Positions 16,604 to 24,514 of a stretch of DNA of 32,957 nt are shown here, piece after piece. Source of the DNA: Azospirillum sp. B506 (lineage in GTDB: Bacteria > Pseudomonadota > Alphaproteobacteria > Azospirillales > Azospirillaceae); contig NZ_BADK01001015.1 in the NCBI RefSeq assembly GCF_000333595.1, positions 1 to 32,957 of the forward strand, given 5' to 3'. Within the stretch, counting starts at the first letter, position 1. Every line of letters starts with the position of its first letter. Both the position numbers and the translations under genes were made by a program. The notes under the pieces are model-generated. The model was not told the origin of the DNA. It ran no database searches and saw only the letters and a list, made by a program, of their open reading frames with translations.

Positions 16604-17569
16604 ATGGACGCGCTCAGCGAGATTCTGAAATCGATCAAACTGCATCACAGCGCGGTGGGATCGCTGCGGTTGAGTGCGCCGTGGGGGTTGTACAATGACG
16701 ATTTCGACGCACCGACCGCCTACGGCCTCGTCGATGGTCCGCCCTGCTGGCTGTGCCTGCCTGGACAGCCGCCCGTACGGTTGGAACAGGGCGATATCGT
16801 GCTGTTCGCAATGGGCCGCTACTCCCTGTCATCGTCCGCCGACGGGCCATGCACGCATTTCTCCGAAGCCTGGAAGGCGAACGGATTGCCGGATTTCGAG
16901 CCTGACCAGGAGCCGGAATCGCCGCTGTTGCTGGAATGGGGCGGCGGCGGACCGGTCACGCGACTGCTGGGCTTGGCGTTTGGACTGCCGAGTTGGCACC
17001 GCAATCCGCTGCTGGCCGCATTGCCGGGTATGATCGTGGTCCGCAACGGACAGTCCGGCGCGTTTCCGTGGGTGGCATTGGCGGTCGAGTTCCTATCGGC
17101 CCGCGATGCGAACGCCCCCGGCTTCGCCGCCACGGCCCGCGTGCTGGCCGAACTGATGTTCCTGAGCACACTCAGAACTCACCTGCTGAACGGAAGCGGC
17201 GCCATCCGAGGCTGGCTGCGCGGACTGACCGACACCGGCATTGCATGCGCACTCAAGGCGATCCATGCGAAGCCGGGAATCAAATGGACGGTCGCCTCGC
17301 TGGCGCAGACAGCCGGACTGTCGCGAACGATCTTCGCCACGCGCTTCGCCGAACTCGTCGAAGTCTCGCCGATCGAATATCTGTCGCAATGGCGGATGCA
17401 TCTGGCCGCGGAGAGCATCTTGCAGTCGCGGCCCAATCTGACCCAACTGGCCTTTGAACTCGGCTATGCGTCCGATGCGGCTTTTCGGGATGCCTTCAAG
17501 CGCCGCTACGGCGTGCCGCCGTCACGCTATGCCGAACACTCCGATGTGATGGACGGCCCTTCCACCTGA
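16604..17569 (+). CDS. AraC-family transcriptional regulator (cupin_6 N-domain)
   Basis: A 321-residue activator. The N-terminal sensor (about 1-190) matches the AraC-type cupin: it begins MDALSEILKSIKL, with a GPPCWLCLPG...RLEQGDIVLF core. The C-terminal 100 residues form two helix-turn-helix motifs (WTVASLAQTAGLSRTIFATRF; LTQLAFELGYASDAAFRDAFKRRYGVPPSRY). The start was chosen on the conserved MDALSEIL opening; the longer upstream frame overlaps the divergent gene. It is divergent from the FAD-oxidase operon and is its likely regulator, responding to the pathway substrate. Its stop codon TGA (17567-17569) is the first triplet of an IS3-like terminus, so the last few residues may not be native. 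The HTH domain itself is complete. Confidence 0.88.
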   Translation: MDALSEILKSIKLHHSAVGSLRLSAPWGLYNDDFDAPTAYGLVDGPPCWLCLPGQPPVRLEQGDIVLFAMGRYSLSSSADGPCTHFSEAWKANGLPDFEPDQEPESPLLLEWGGGGPVTRLLGLAFGLPSWHRNPLLAALPGMIVVRNGQSGAFPWVALAVEFLSARDANAPGFAATARVLAELMFLSTLRTHLLNGSGAIRGWLRGLTDTGIACALKAIHAKPGIKWTVASLAQTAGLSRTIFATRFAELVEVSPIEYLSQWRMHLAAESILQSRPNLTQLAFELGYASDAAFRDAFKRRYGVPPSRYAEHSDVMDGPST

Positions 17570-17649
17570 TCTTGCGCTGGTTCGGTGGACACCTCGGGTA
17601 AGCTCCGAGTGGAGCGCCGGGATGAGCTTGCTGCCATTTCGGAGGAGGC
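17567..17649 (+). mobile_element. IS3-family terminus remnant (26-bp end plus short internal stub)
   Basis: Positions 17567-17592 match the end of the IS3 element at 29170-29195 at 24 of 26 positions, both beginning TGATCTTGC and ending TTCGGTGGACAC, in the same orientation. The following about 57 bp up to the LysR gene do not match the orfB end and may be the opposite, orfA-side terminus of a related element. No transposase remains. The right limit is only an estimate. Confidence 0.55.
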
Positions 17650-18570
17650 TTATGTGCCTGCTGCGGTATGTCGGTGCACACCCTCGACGATCCTGTCCTT
17701 GAGCCACTGAACCCCTGCGTCGCTCCGGCGCTTCGAATGCCATTGCACATTCTCGCGGATGAGCGGTGCAGGCATCGGCAGCGGGTAGACGGCAAGCGGG
17801 TACAGCCGGCTGAAATGGAGGGCGTGAAGACCGTTGAGCAGTGCGAGACGATCGGTTTCGATAACCGAGGCGAGCACGGAGTTGAAATTGTCGACCCTGA
17901 CTTCGACGTTCACCTTGAGGTCGGTGCCCCTGATCAGTCGCTGAACGAAGGCAGGGGCACGCCCCGGGCCGAAGCAGATGTCCACACAGGGGCGTTCAAG
18001 AAACTCCTGCATCGTCAGAGTGCCATTGCGCGCCGGCGCCCCGTTCCACGCAATCACCGAAAGCTGGTCTTCGAACAGGAAGCGGGCCGGGTGATCGGCG
18101 AACAGATAATCCTCAATCGTAATGAACAGATCGACTTCACCACGCTGGAAGCATTCCGCATGGTGGGCCGTCGGCGTGGCGAGATCGAATGTCAGCCTCG
18201 GCGCAACCTTTCTTATGTTCCGCAGAATTTTGGCCAGCATCACGTCGTATACATAGTCCGAAACCACAATGTGGAACTGCCGTTCCACCGTCGCAGGGTT
18301 GAACTCGATTGGCGTGGTGATCGTCGCGCGAACCAGGGTCAGGACTTCGCGCACCCGGCCGGCCAATTCGAGGCCGGTCTCGGTGGGCATCATTTTGTTC
18401 CCCACCTGCACCAGCAGGTCGTCGCCGAAGAACTGACGAAGACGTGCCAGCGAACCACTCATGGCCGACTGACTCATGTTCAACCGCCTTGCGGCTCCGG
18501 AAACCGAGCTTTCCTCGATCAGGGCGTCGAATACAGCAAGGAGGTTGAGGTCCAGCCCGTCAAAACGCAT
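17650..18570 (-). CDS. LysR-family transcriptional regulator (NodD/NahR-like)
   Basis: A 306-residue LysR regulator. The winged HTH (residues 1-65) begins MRFDGLDLNLLAVFDALIEE, the typical opening of the NodD/NahR/LinR branch, with recognition helix NMSQSAMSGSLARLRQFFGDDLL. The periplasmic-binding-like effector domain follows from about residue 90. ATG 18570 is preceded by AGGGGAA. It is divergent from the amidohydrolase operon with 153 bp between starts, a classic arrangement for control of the module-B genes. The ligand is likely an aromatic or pathway intermediate. The C-terminus ends close to an IS3-like remnant but looks of normal length. Confidence 0.9.
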   Translation of the reverse strand: MRFDGLDLNLLAVFDALIEESSVSGAARRLNMSQSAMSGSLARLRQFFGDDLLVQVGNKMMPTETGLELAGRVREVLTLVRATITTPIEFNPATVERQFHIVVSDYVYDVMLAKILRNIRKVAPRLTFDLATPTAHHAECFQRGEVDLFITIEDYLFADHPARFLFEDQLSVIAWNGAPARNGTLTMQEFLERPCVDICFGPGRAPAFVQRLIRGTDLKVNVEVRVDNFNSVLASVIETDRLALLNGLHALHFSRLYPLAVYPLPMPAPLIRENVQWHSKRRSDAGVQWLKDRIVEGVHRHTAAGT

Positions 18571-18630
18571 GTCATTCCCCTGCGATGGCCGCGAACCGTT
18601 CGAGTTGATCAATTGGTGTTGGGAAAAGCA

Positions 18631-18645
18631 ATCAGTCTCACCGAT
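18631..18645. promoter_or_regulatory. nod-box-like ATC-N9-GAT motif
   Basis: ATC at 18631-18633 and GAT at 18643-18645 are separated by exactly nine bases, the pattern recognised by NodD-type LysR proteins. It lies in the divergent region between the NodD-like regulator and the amidohydrolase gene. A TTGATCAA palindrome sits just upstream (18606-18613). Six fixed bases can match by chance, so this is a candidate only. Confidence 0.3.
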
Positions 18646-18723
18646 AGGTTCCATCCGAAGAAACGCGTTCCCGCTGCGGCGGGCGGCGGCTAGCCTCAGC
18701 TGACCGAAACCAGACTGCCGGGG

Positions 18724-19791
18724 ATGGCCATGACAGGCAGTTTTCACCGCTGCGCCCATGAGGGCGACCACCCCACCGTGCGTCGGGACGGCCAGTCGCT
18801 GGTCGTCGATATTCACTGCCATCTTGCCGTCCGGCGGGCTGACACACGCCTGCGGGAGGTTCTTCCCAACGCCCCGGCGGCGATGCCGTTCACCTCTCCC
18901 GCGTCGCAGGCGGTGAACGGCAGCATGTTTGCCGCCATCGCCTCCCGGCTGCACGGCACGGAGGAGCGGTTGGCGGACATGGACCGCCTGGGCATCGATG
19001 TCCAGGCGATCAGTCCCTCGCCGGGCCAGTACTTTTACTTCACGCCGCCGGAGCTGGGCCGTGAACTCAGCCGGATGGTCAATGACGGCTTGGCGGAGGC
19101 CGTGTCAGCGCACCCGGACCGGTTCGTGGCGCTCGGCAATGTGCCTTTGCAGAACACCGGGATGGCGATTGCCGAAATGCGCCGTTGCGTGACGGAGCTG
19201 GGCTTTCGCGGGGTGGAGATCAATTCGAACGTGAACGGACGGGAACTCGCCGATCCTGAATTTCGTCCCTTCTTCGCGGCAGCCGAAGAGCTTGGCGTTC
19301 TCGTCTTCCTGCATCCGCTCGGTTTCACGCATGGCGAGAGGCTGACGGAATACTACCTCAACAACATCATCGGGAATCCGCTGGAAGCAACCATCGCGCT
19401 CTCCCACCTGATCTTCGGCGGTGTGCTCGACAGCCATCCCGGTCTCAAGCTTTGCGTGGCCCATGGCGGTGGATATCTGCCGAGCTATTGGGGAAGGATG
19501 GATCACGCTTGGCGGGTGCGGCCGGAATGCCGGACCCACATCGCGCACGAACCTTCGCATTATCTCCGTCAGGTCTGGCTGGATACGCTCGTGTTCGACC
19601 GGAGCCAGCTCGATGCGCTGCTGCGCGTGCATGGACCGGACCGGCTGTGCCTGGGCACGGACTATCCCTTCGACATGGCCGAGCCGGACCCGCTGGCCTT
19701 CCATGCCGACTTGGAGCCGCAGATTCGTGATCGCATCCTCGGGCTGAACGCCGCCCGGTTGCTGGGGCTGCAAACGGACCGGATCACCTGA
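18724..19791 (+). CDS. Amidohydrolase family 2 (ACMSD-like metal-dependent hydrolase/decarboxylase)
   Basis: A 355-residue TIM-barrel amidohydrolase of the aminocarboxymuconate-semialdehyde decarboxylase type. The metal site is visible: DIHCHLA (HxH) near the N-terminus, a mid-chain His in VFLHPLGF, a further His in VAHGGGYLP and the late Asp in LGTDYPFD. Family members decarboxylate or hydrolyse aromatic acids and ring-fission products. Start ATG 18724 versus ATG 18730 is unclear; GGGG lies just before the first, with better spacing to the second. It is the first gene of module B and precedes the flavin monooxygenase by 112 bp. No amidohydrolase is seen in module A, so this step may serve both. 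Confidence 0.88.
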   Translation: MAMTGSFHRCAHEGDHPTVRRDGQSLVVDIHCHLAVRRADTRLREVLPNAPAAMPFTSPASQAVNGSMFAAIASRLHGTEERLADMDRLGIDVQAISPSPGQYFYFTPPELGRELSRMVNDGLAEAVSAHPDRFVALGNVPLQNTGMAIAEMRRCVTELGFRGVEINSNVNGRELADPEFRPFFAAAEELGVLVFLHPLGFTHGERLTEYYLNNIIGNPLEATIALSHLIFGGVLDSHPGLKLCVAHGGGYLPSYWGRMDHAWRVRPECRTHIAHEPSHYLRQVWLDTLVFDRSQLDALLRVHGPDRLCLGTDYPFDMAEPDPLAFHADLEPQIRDRILGLNAARLLGLQTDRIT

Positions 19792-19903
19792 AATCCGTTG
19801 GGCTTCGACGGGCGAATCCGATCGTCAAACAAAGAGCCGAAGTTTCAAGCGATTGATTTTATTCGCATGACGCTTTGGAAAAAGTTCAACGGGAGAAACG
19901 TCA

Positions 19904-21019
19904 TTGAGCTCAGTACTCATCATCGGCGGCGGTATTGGCGGAATGGCGACGGCTGTTCGTCTTCGCCAGCTTGGCCACACCGTCAAATTGATCGACATCG
20001 ATCCCCAATGGCGTGTCTACGGCGCCGGCATCACCGTCACCGCACCCACATTCCGCGCGTTTCGCCGGCTTGGCCTGTTCGACAGGATCGTGGAGCATGG
20101 CGCATGCGTAATCGGGCATGAACTCTTTCACTACAGCGGTGCGTCGATCCATCGGTTCGACGATCCCGAGCTTGAACCGGGATTGCCGGCTGCGGGCGGG
20201 ATCATGAGGCCGGTGCTTCACAAGATCATGTCCAGCGAGGTCCGCCGACTTGGCGTGGACGTCGTGCTTGGTGTCGGCGCGGAGCGGATCGTCAACCAGC
20301 CCGACCGGGTTGACGTGACCTTCACCGATGGGACGAACCAGTTCTTCGATCTGGCGGTGGCGGCGGACGGGATTTATTCGAAAACCCGGTCCATGCTGTT
20401 CGCCAACGCGGTGATGCCGACGCCGAACGGGCAAGGCAGCTGGCGCATCGTGGCCAAGCGGCCGGAGGGTTTCACCCGCACGCAGTTCTATGTCGGGCAT
20501 GAGAATCTGGTCGGCATCAACGCGGTGTCCAGGGACGAGGTCTACCTGTTCATCCTCAACCCCGACCCCGACCGCAAATGGATCGAGCCGGCCGAACAGC
20601 CGGTCATGGTCCGCGCGCTGCTGGCCGATTTCGGTGGCACCGTTGCCGCCATCCGCGACACTGTGAGCCAGTCCAGCTCCATCGTCTATCGCCCGCTGGA
20701 AGCCGCGCTCCAGCCGGCCCCCTGGCACAGCGGGCGTGTGGTGCTGATCGGCGACGCAGCCCACGCCACCACGCCGCACCTGGCCTCCGGCGCCGGATCG
20801 GCGGTGGAGGACGCGATGGTGCTGGGCGAGGAACTGGAGCGCTCCGGGAGCGATGTACCGTCCGCGCTCACGGCCTTCACCGCGCGCCGCTACGAGCGCT
20901 GCCGGATCGTGGTGGAGAGCAGCCTGGCCATCGGAGTCCACCAGCTCGCACGCGGGCCGGCCGCCCGGCTCGGCGAATTGATGGGCGCGGCCAGCCATGC
21001 CTTGGCTGCGGACTATTGA
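19904..21019 (+). CDS. FAD-dependent aromatic monooxygenase (module B, intact)
   Basis: A 371-residue class A flavin monooxygenase that hydroxylates an aromatic ring using NAD(P)H and O2. Motifs are GGGIGG at residues 8-13, the DG motif at 155-156 (VAADGIYSK) and GD at 283-284 (VLIGDAAHATTPHLASGAG). The start is TTG 19904, with GGGAGA seven bases upstream; no better start agrees with the conserved N-terminus. It is clearly paralogous to the broken copy at 1100-2220 (shared VYG.GI, LFSK/IYSK, YRPLE/YKPLE and GDAAHATTPHL segments). It is followed 30 bp later by the VOC dioxygenase. Relatives act on salicylate, hydroxynicotinate or hydroxybenzoates; the substrate here is not determined. Confidence 0.9.
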   Translation: MSSVLIIGGGIGGMATAVRLRQLGHTVKLIDIDPQWRVYGAGITVTAPTFRAFRRLGLFDRIVEHGACVIGHELFHYSGASIHRFDDPELEPGLPAAGGIMRPVLHKIMSSEVRRLGVDVVLGVGAERIVNQPDRVDVTFTDGTNQFFDLAVAADGIYSKTRSMLFANAVMPTPNGQGSWRIVAKRPEGFTRTQFYVGHENLVGINAVSRDEVYLFILNPDPDRKWIEPAEQPVMVRALLADFGGTVAAIRDTVSQSSSIVYRPLEAALQPAPWHSGRVVLIGDAAHATTPHLASGAGSAVEDAMVLGEELERSGSDVPSALTAFTARRYERCRIVVESSLAIGVHQLARGPAARLGELMGAASHALAADY

Positions 21020-21049
21020 AGCAATCAACAGGACTTCGGGAGAGGCGAA

Positions 21050-22045
21050 TTGTCTGGCATCAACGGGATCGAGACGATCATCTACGGTGTGGAGGACGTG
21101 CCCCTTTGCACCCGCTATTTCACCGACTTCGGTCTGCCTCTGGTGACCGCAGACGCGAAGGCCGCCCTGTTCGAACTGGAGGAAGGCTCCAGCGTCGTCA
21201 TCCGGCCGCTGGCGGATGCGGTTACCGAGGGGCAGCGGCTTGTCGGCTACGGTGTCCAAAAAGTGATCTGGGGCGTTCCCGATCAGAAGCACCATGACCG
21301 GGTCGTCGCCCGCCTGCGTGCCGTGACCGAGGTTGCGATCGATGCCGAAGGCACGGCGCATTTCCTGGACTGCGACGGGATTCCGGCCGGGATCCGCGTT
21401 TATCCGAAACGAACGGTGTTTGGCGCACCCGATCCGGTGAACAGCCTCGGATCGATCCATCGCCTCAACCATCTGCGCAAGTGGAAGCTGAAAGCCAGCC
21501 CAAAGACGATCCAGCACGTCGTTTATCAGGTGCCGGATCCCCAGGCCAGCTGGCAGTGGTATCACGACGTGCTGCAATTCCGCCTGTCCGACATCCAGCG
21601 GGGATTCGGAATCTTTGCCCGCGCGCCCGGCACGAAGGATCACCACTCGATCTATTGGCTGAAGTCCGACCTGCCGTTTCCTGGATTGGACGGGAAGGTT
21701 CGCTTCAACCATGCCAACTTCGGCGTCGAGGACATCGACGAGGTGATGATCGGCGCCAACCTCATGGAGCGTCGGGGCTGGCAGAAATCGACCTGGGGCC
21801 TCGGGCGTCATCGCATCGCCAGCGCCATTTTCCTCTATCTTCCATGCCCCGCAGGCGGCGAGGCGGAATATGGCTGCGACAGCGACATGCTGGACGACAG
21901 CTGGGTCCCGCGCACCTGGGATGCCGCATTCGGCACCATGACCTTCATGCACAACCTGCAGCCCTGGATTTTCGACGAGGCGCCATGGGACGTGAGCTAT
22001 GTCGACGGCGTCACGCCGGTGCGCAAGGAGAAGGGGCATCGCTGA
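21050..22045 (+). CDS. VOC-family extradiol-type dioxygenase (module B)
   Basis: A 331-residue two-domain VOC protein paralogous to the one at 2312-3283. The iron-site residues are kept: H156 (IQHVVY), H221 (FNHANFGVEDID) and E273 (EAEYG). The GRHRIASAIF segment and the late CPAGGEAEYGCDSDMLDDSWVPR stretch are nearly shared with module A. Translation begins at TTG 21050 after GGGAGAGG, the same start style as the gene before it. It should cleave the ring made by the neighbouring monooxygenase. Confidence 0.87.
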   Translation: MSGINGIETIIYGVEDVPLCTRYFTDFGLPLVTADAKAALFELEEGSSVVIRPLADAVTEGQRLVGYGVQKVIWGVPDQKHHDRVVARLRAVTEVAIDAEGTAHFLDCDGIPAGIRVYPKRTVFGAPDPVNSLGSIHRLNHLRKWKLKASPKTIQHVVYQVPDPQASWQWYHDVLQFRLSDIQRGFGIFARAPGTKDHHSIYWLKSDLPFPGLDGKVRFNHANFGVEDIDEVMIGANLMERRGWQKSTWGLGRHRIASAIFLYLPCPAGGEAEYGCDSDMLDDSWVPRTWDAAFGTMTFMHNLQPWIFDEAPWDVSYVDGVTPVRKEKGHR

Positions 22046-22204
22046 GGTGGGGGCTGAAGCTGGGGGCCGACGCCGACGGCCGGCGCTGGGAGCCGCGCCG
22101 TTGGCGGACGTGGCTCCCCACCGCGCCGGGCGGTTTCCCCACAAGGCAAATCGATTGAACGATGGCGCTCCGCCGATCGAGGGCGGGCGCTGAAAGGACA
22201 GCGA

Positions 22205-22603
22205 ATGGCAGTGACCGAACAGGCGCGGCGCGTGATCGAAGCGGCGGTTCTGAAGCAGGAGGCGCGCCGTTGTGCGGCGCTCGTTGCGGACGACATCGCC
22301 ACGCTCGCCGCATTGATGGCGGATGATCTGGTGCATGTCCACACCACCGGGATCGTCCATGGAAAGGACCAGCTGCTTGAGCACGCCGGCCGTTTCCTGC
22401 GGTTCTACGACGTGCGGCGGGGCGATCTGCTGGTCCGTGTTCCGGCCGAGACCGTCGCGATCGTCACCGGCCCCATGACCAATCTGGTCGGGCGGCGCGA
22501 CACCGATGAGAAAATCGAGGTCAACAGCTTCGTCACGCAGGTCTGGGCGCTGGAAAACGGGGCGTGGCGGGCGGTGAGCTTTCATGCGGTGAAACAAGCC
22601 TGA
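22205..22603 (+). CDS. NTF2-like / DUF4440 (SnoaL-type) small protein
   Basis: A 132-residue cone-shaped alpha+beta fold protein of the NTF2-like superfamily. The N-terminal helices (EQARRVIEAAVLKQEARRCAALVADDIATLAALMADDLVHVH) and the end ENGAWRAVSFHAV are characteristic. Such proteins act as small hydrolases, isomerases or binding partners, and a reaction cannot be deduced here. ATG 22205 has AAGGA upstream. It lies between the VOC gene (159 bp upstream) and the FAH gene (74 bp downstream) in the same direction. Confidence 0.8.
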   Translation: MAVTEQARRVIEAAVLKQEARRCAALVADDIATLAALMADDLVHVHTTGIVHGKDQLLEHAGRFLRFYDVRRGDLLVRVPAETVAIVTGPMTNLVGRRDTDEKIEVNSFVTQVWALENGAWRAVSFHAVKQA

Positions 22604-22677
22604 ACGGGATCCGTTCAGCGGCATCGCCGCAGGCGGGACAGACCACGGCTTCATAGAGTTCAGAGCGGAGATCAATC

Positions 22678-23639
22678 GTGTCACAACACCACGCCATCGG
22701 CACGGCGACACACCGCGGGCGCAGCTTCGCCTGCGTGATTCAGGATGATCGGGTCTGGGACATCGCCAGCCTTCCCGGCCTTGCCCGATTTTGCGACACG
22801 CTCGCCATCTTCGAGGCGTGGGACGAGGTGGAACGGAAATTTTTGGCGATCATGGCGGGCCCCCCGCGACGGGGGGGTCAATTTCGCCGACGTTGGCTCG
22901 AAGCGCCGCTCCTGCCGCGCCAGATCTTCTGCAGCGGTGCAAATTATCGCAGCATGTGGCGGACTCACGCGAAGCACCCGATCCCGCCACGGAAGGGCTG
23001 ACGTCCGAAGAGCGCCTGGCACGGGCGATGGTCATGATGGACGAACGGGCACGAACCGGCACGCCCTACGCGTTCGTCAAGCTGCCGTCGGCGGTGACCG
23101 GTCCCTATGACCGGATCATTCTGCCCAGGGGAGCGGCGGAGCCGGATTGGGAATTGGAACTGGGCGTCGTCATCGGCCGGCCCGCGCGCAACGTCTCGCG
23201 AACCGACGCACTGTCGGTCGTCGCCGGCTATCTGGTGACGAACGACATCACCGTTCGGGACCGGGTCTACCGGCCGGACCTGAAAGCGATCGGCACCGAT
23301 TGGCTGTCGTCGAAATGCGCGGAGACATTCCTGCCCACCGGGCCGTGGATCGTTCCCGCGCGCTTCGTACCCGACCCGCAGGACCTGCGGATCACGCTCG
23401 CACTCAATGGGCGGGTCATGCAGGACGACAGCACCGCCGACATGATCTTCGATGTGGCGCAGCAGATCGAGTATGTCTCGTCCCGGGTGCGGCTGCTGCC
23501 GGGCGACATCCTCTGCACCGGTTCGCCAGCGGGCAACGGCACGCACCACCAGCGATTTCTCCGACCGGGCGACGTGGTGGAGGGAACGATCACCGGGCTT
23601 GGCACACAGACGCTGACATGTGTCGCCGAGAGCGACTAG
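22678..23639 (+). pseudogene. FAH-family hydrolase, frameshifted (module B copy)
   Basis: From GTG 22678 (GGAG seven bases upstream) the frame is good to FCSGANYRS, then runs into a stop at 22999-23001. The homologous continuation (HVADSREAPDPATEG...) is in another frame and proceeds to the stop at 23637-23639. The total is 962 nt, one base short of 321 codons. Inserting one C at about 22953 (AGCATG to AGCCATG) restores the family motif YRSHV. The distal part keeps the metal ligands (ELELGVVIG, VTNDITVRD) and the late CTGSPAGNG loop. A second anomaly may exist near 22858-22900, where long C and G runs surround a locally better frame (DGGVNFADV). The intact relative in module A (57-1067) is of a different subfamily. 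Confidence 0.82.
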
Positions 23640-24056
23640 AGTGAACCACACTGATTTTCCCGGAGGTTTTTACGCCCGGATCACGCATGCAAAGCATCAG
23701 CCCCGCCTCAGAACGACGGAGATTCATCAAGACAACGGCTTGATTTGGACCTGCGAGCATCCAAGGATAGATCATCAAGCCATGGCGTAGGTTCGGATAT
23801 CGGGGCAAGCGATAGCGTGGTTGCGGGGGCACGCAACCAACGATTCTTGCGGTTGGTCGAGGTCGAAATTCCCAAAATGGCAGCATAATATCTTCAAATC
23901 GAGATGTAGTATCTCACCTTTCCTGGAAAAGCCGTTTCAATACTGTTTCGCTACTCAATCGGCAGAGCTTCTGATAAACTCCGTGTAGTTCAGGCTCTAC
24001 GATGACAGCGTTAAGTCCACAGTGGTGGGCTGGCAGGGGTGCGGGTATAGGGTTGC
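23640..24056. other. Gene-free interval after the module B FAH gene
   Basis: No convincing coding frame is visible. Small inverted repeats occur (ACCAAC/GTTGGT at 23836-23857; GAGAT/ATCTC near 23900). The stretch 23880-23960 is more AT-rich than its surroundings, and a GTAG...CTAC dyad near 23985-24001 precedes the IS6 remnant. It may hold the lost 5' part or boundary of that element. Confidence 0.5.
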
Positions 24057-24504
24057 CAGGACGATGCCAATGCGGTCAAGCGCCTGCTCCGCAAATTGCT
24101 GAAAAAGCAGGGCTGCGCGCCGCCGGTGCTGGTGACCGATAAGCGGAAGTCCTACGCTGCAGCCAGGCGAGCCATCATGCTCGGGGGTGGAGCACCGTCA
24201 GCACAAGGGGCTCAACAACCGGGCCGAGAACTCGCACCAACCGACCGGACGATGCGAGCGGCAGATGAAGCGCATTAAATCGCCCCAACAGGTGCAGCGC
24301 TTTCTGTCAATCCATGACCCAACCGCCAACCGCTTCCACCTCCACCGCGACCACCGCCCGGCCTCCGATTACTGCGCCGCCCACGCCCGGGCCTTTACCG
24401 CCTGGGTTGAGGTCGCCGGTGCGCCGCTGGCCACTGGATCCCCCGGTCTCCGGGAATCTGTCGCCGAACTGCGCCAGCCATCATGGTCGGTGCCAACGAG
24501 TTGA
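24057..24504 (+). pseudogene. IS6-family transposase, 3' remnant with frameshift
   Basis: The coding remnant opens QDDANAVKRLLRKLLKKQGC, then VLVTDKRKSYAAARRAIM in one frame, and continues in another frame as GVEHRQHKGLNNRAENSHQPTGR and QMKRIKSPQQVQRFLSIHDPTANRFHLHRDH. These are the C-terminal catalytic segments of IS6/IS26-type DDE transposases (the D of VTDK and the E of NRAENSH). The N-terminal half and a recognisable left terminus are absent, and a shift occurs near 24180-24190. It is a dead element and marks past insertion between module B and the next block. Confidence 0.85.
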
Positions 24505-24514
24505 CGGTTCCCGC

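Noticed and set aside
14718-16628. A 636-codon + strand open frame
   Set aside because: Antisense to the FAD-linked oxidase at 15000-16475, with no motif.
19910-22711. A 933-codon open frame on the - strand opposite module B
   Set aside because: It lies wholly antisense to the well-supported monooxygenase, VOC and NTF2-like genes. Its translation is His/Arg/Gln/Asp-rich with no family resemblance, as expected for antisense frames in GC-rich coding DNA.
23640-24056. Possible small genes or RNA in the interval
   Set aside because: Open frames are short, without good ribosome binding sites or family resemblance, and no tRNA- or rRNA-like structure was recognised.
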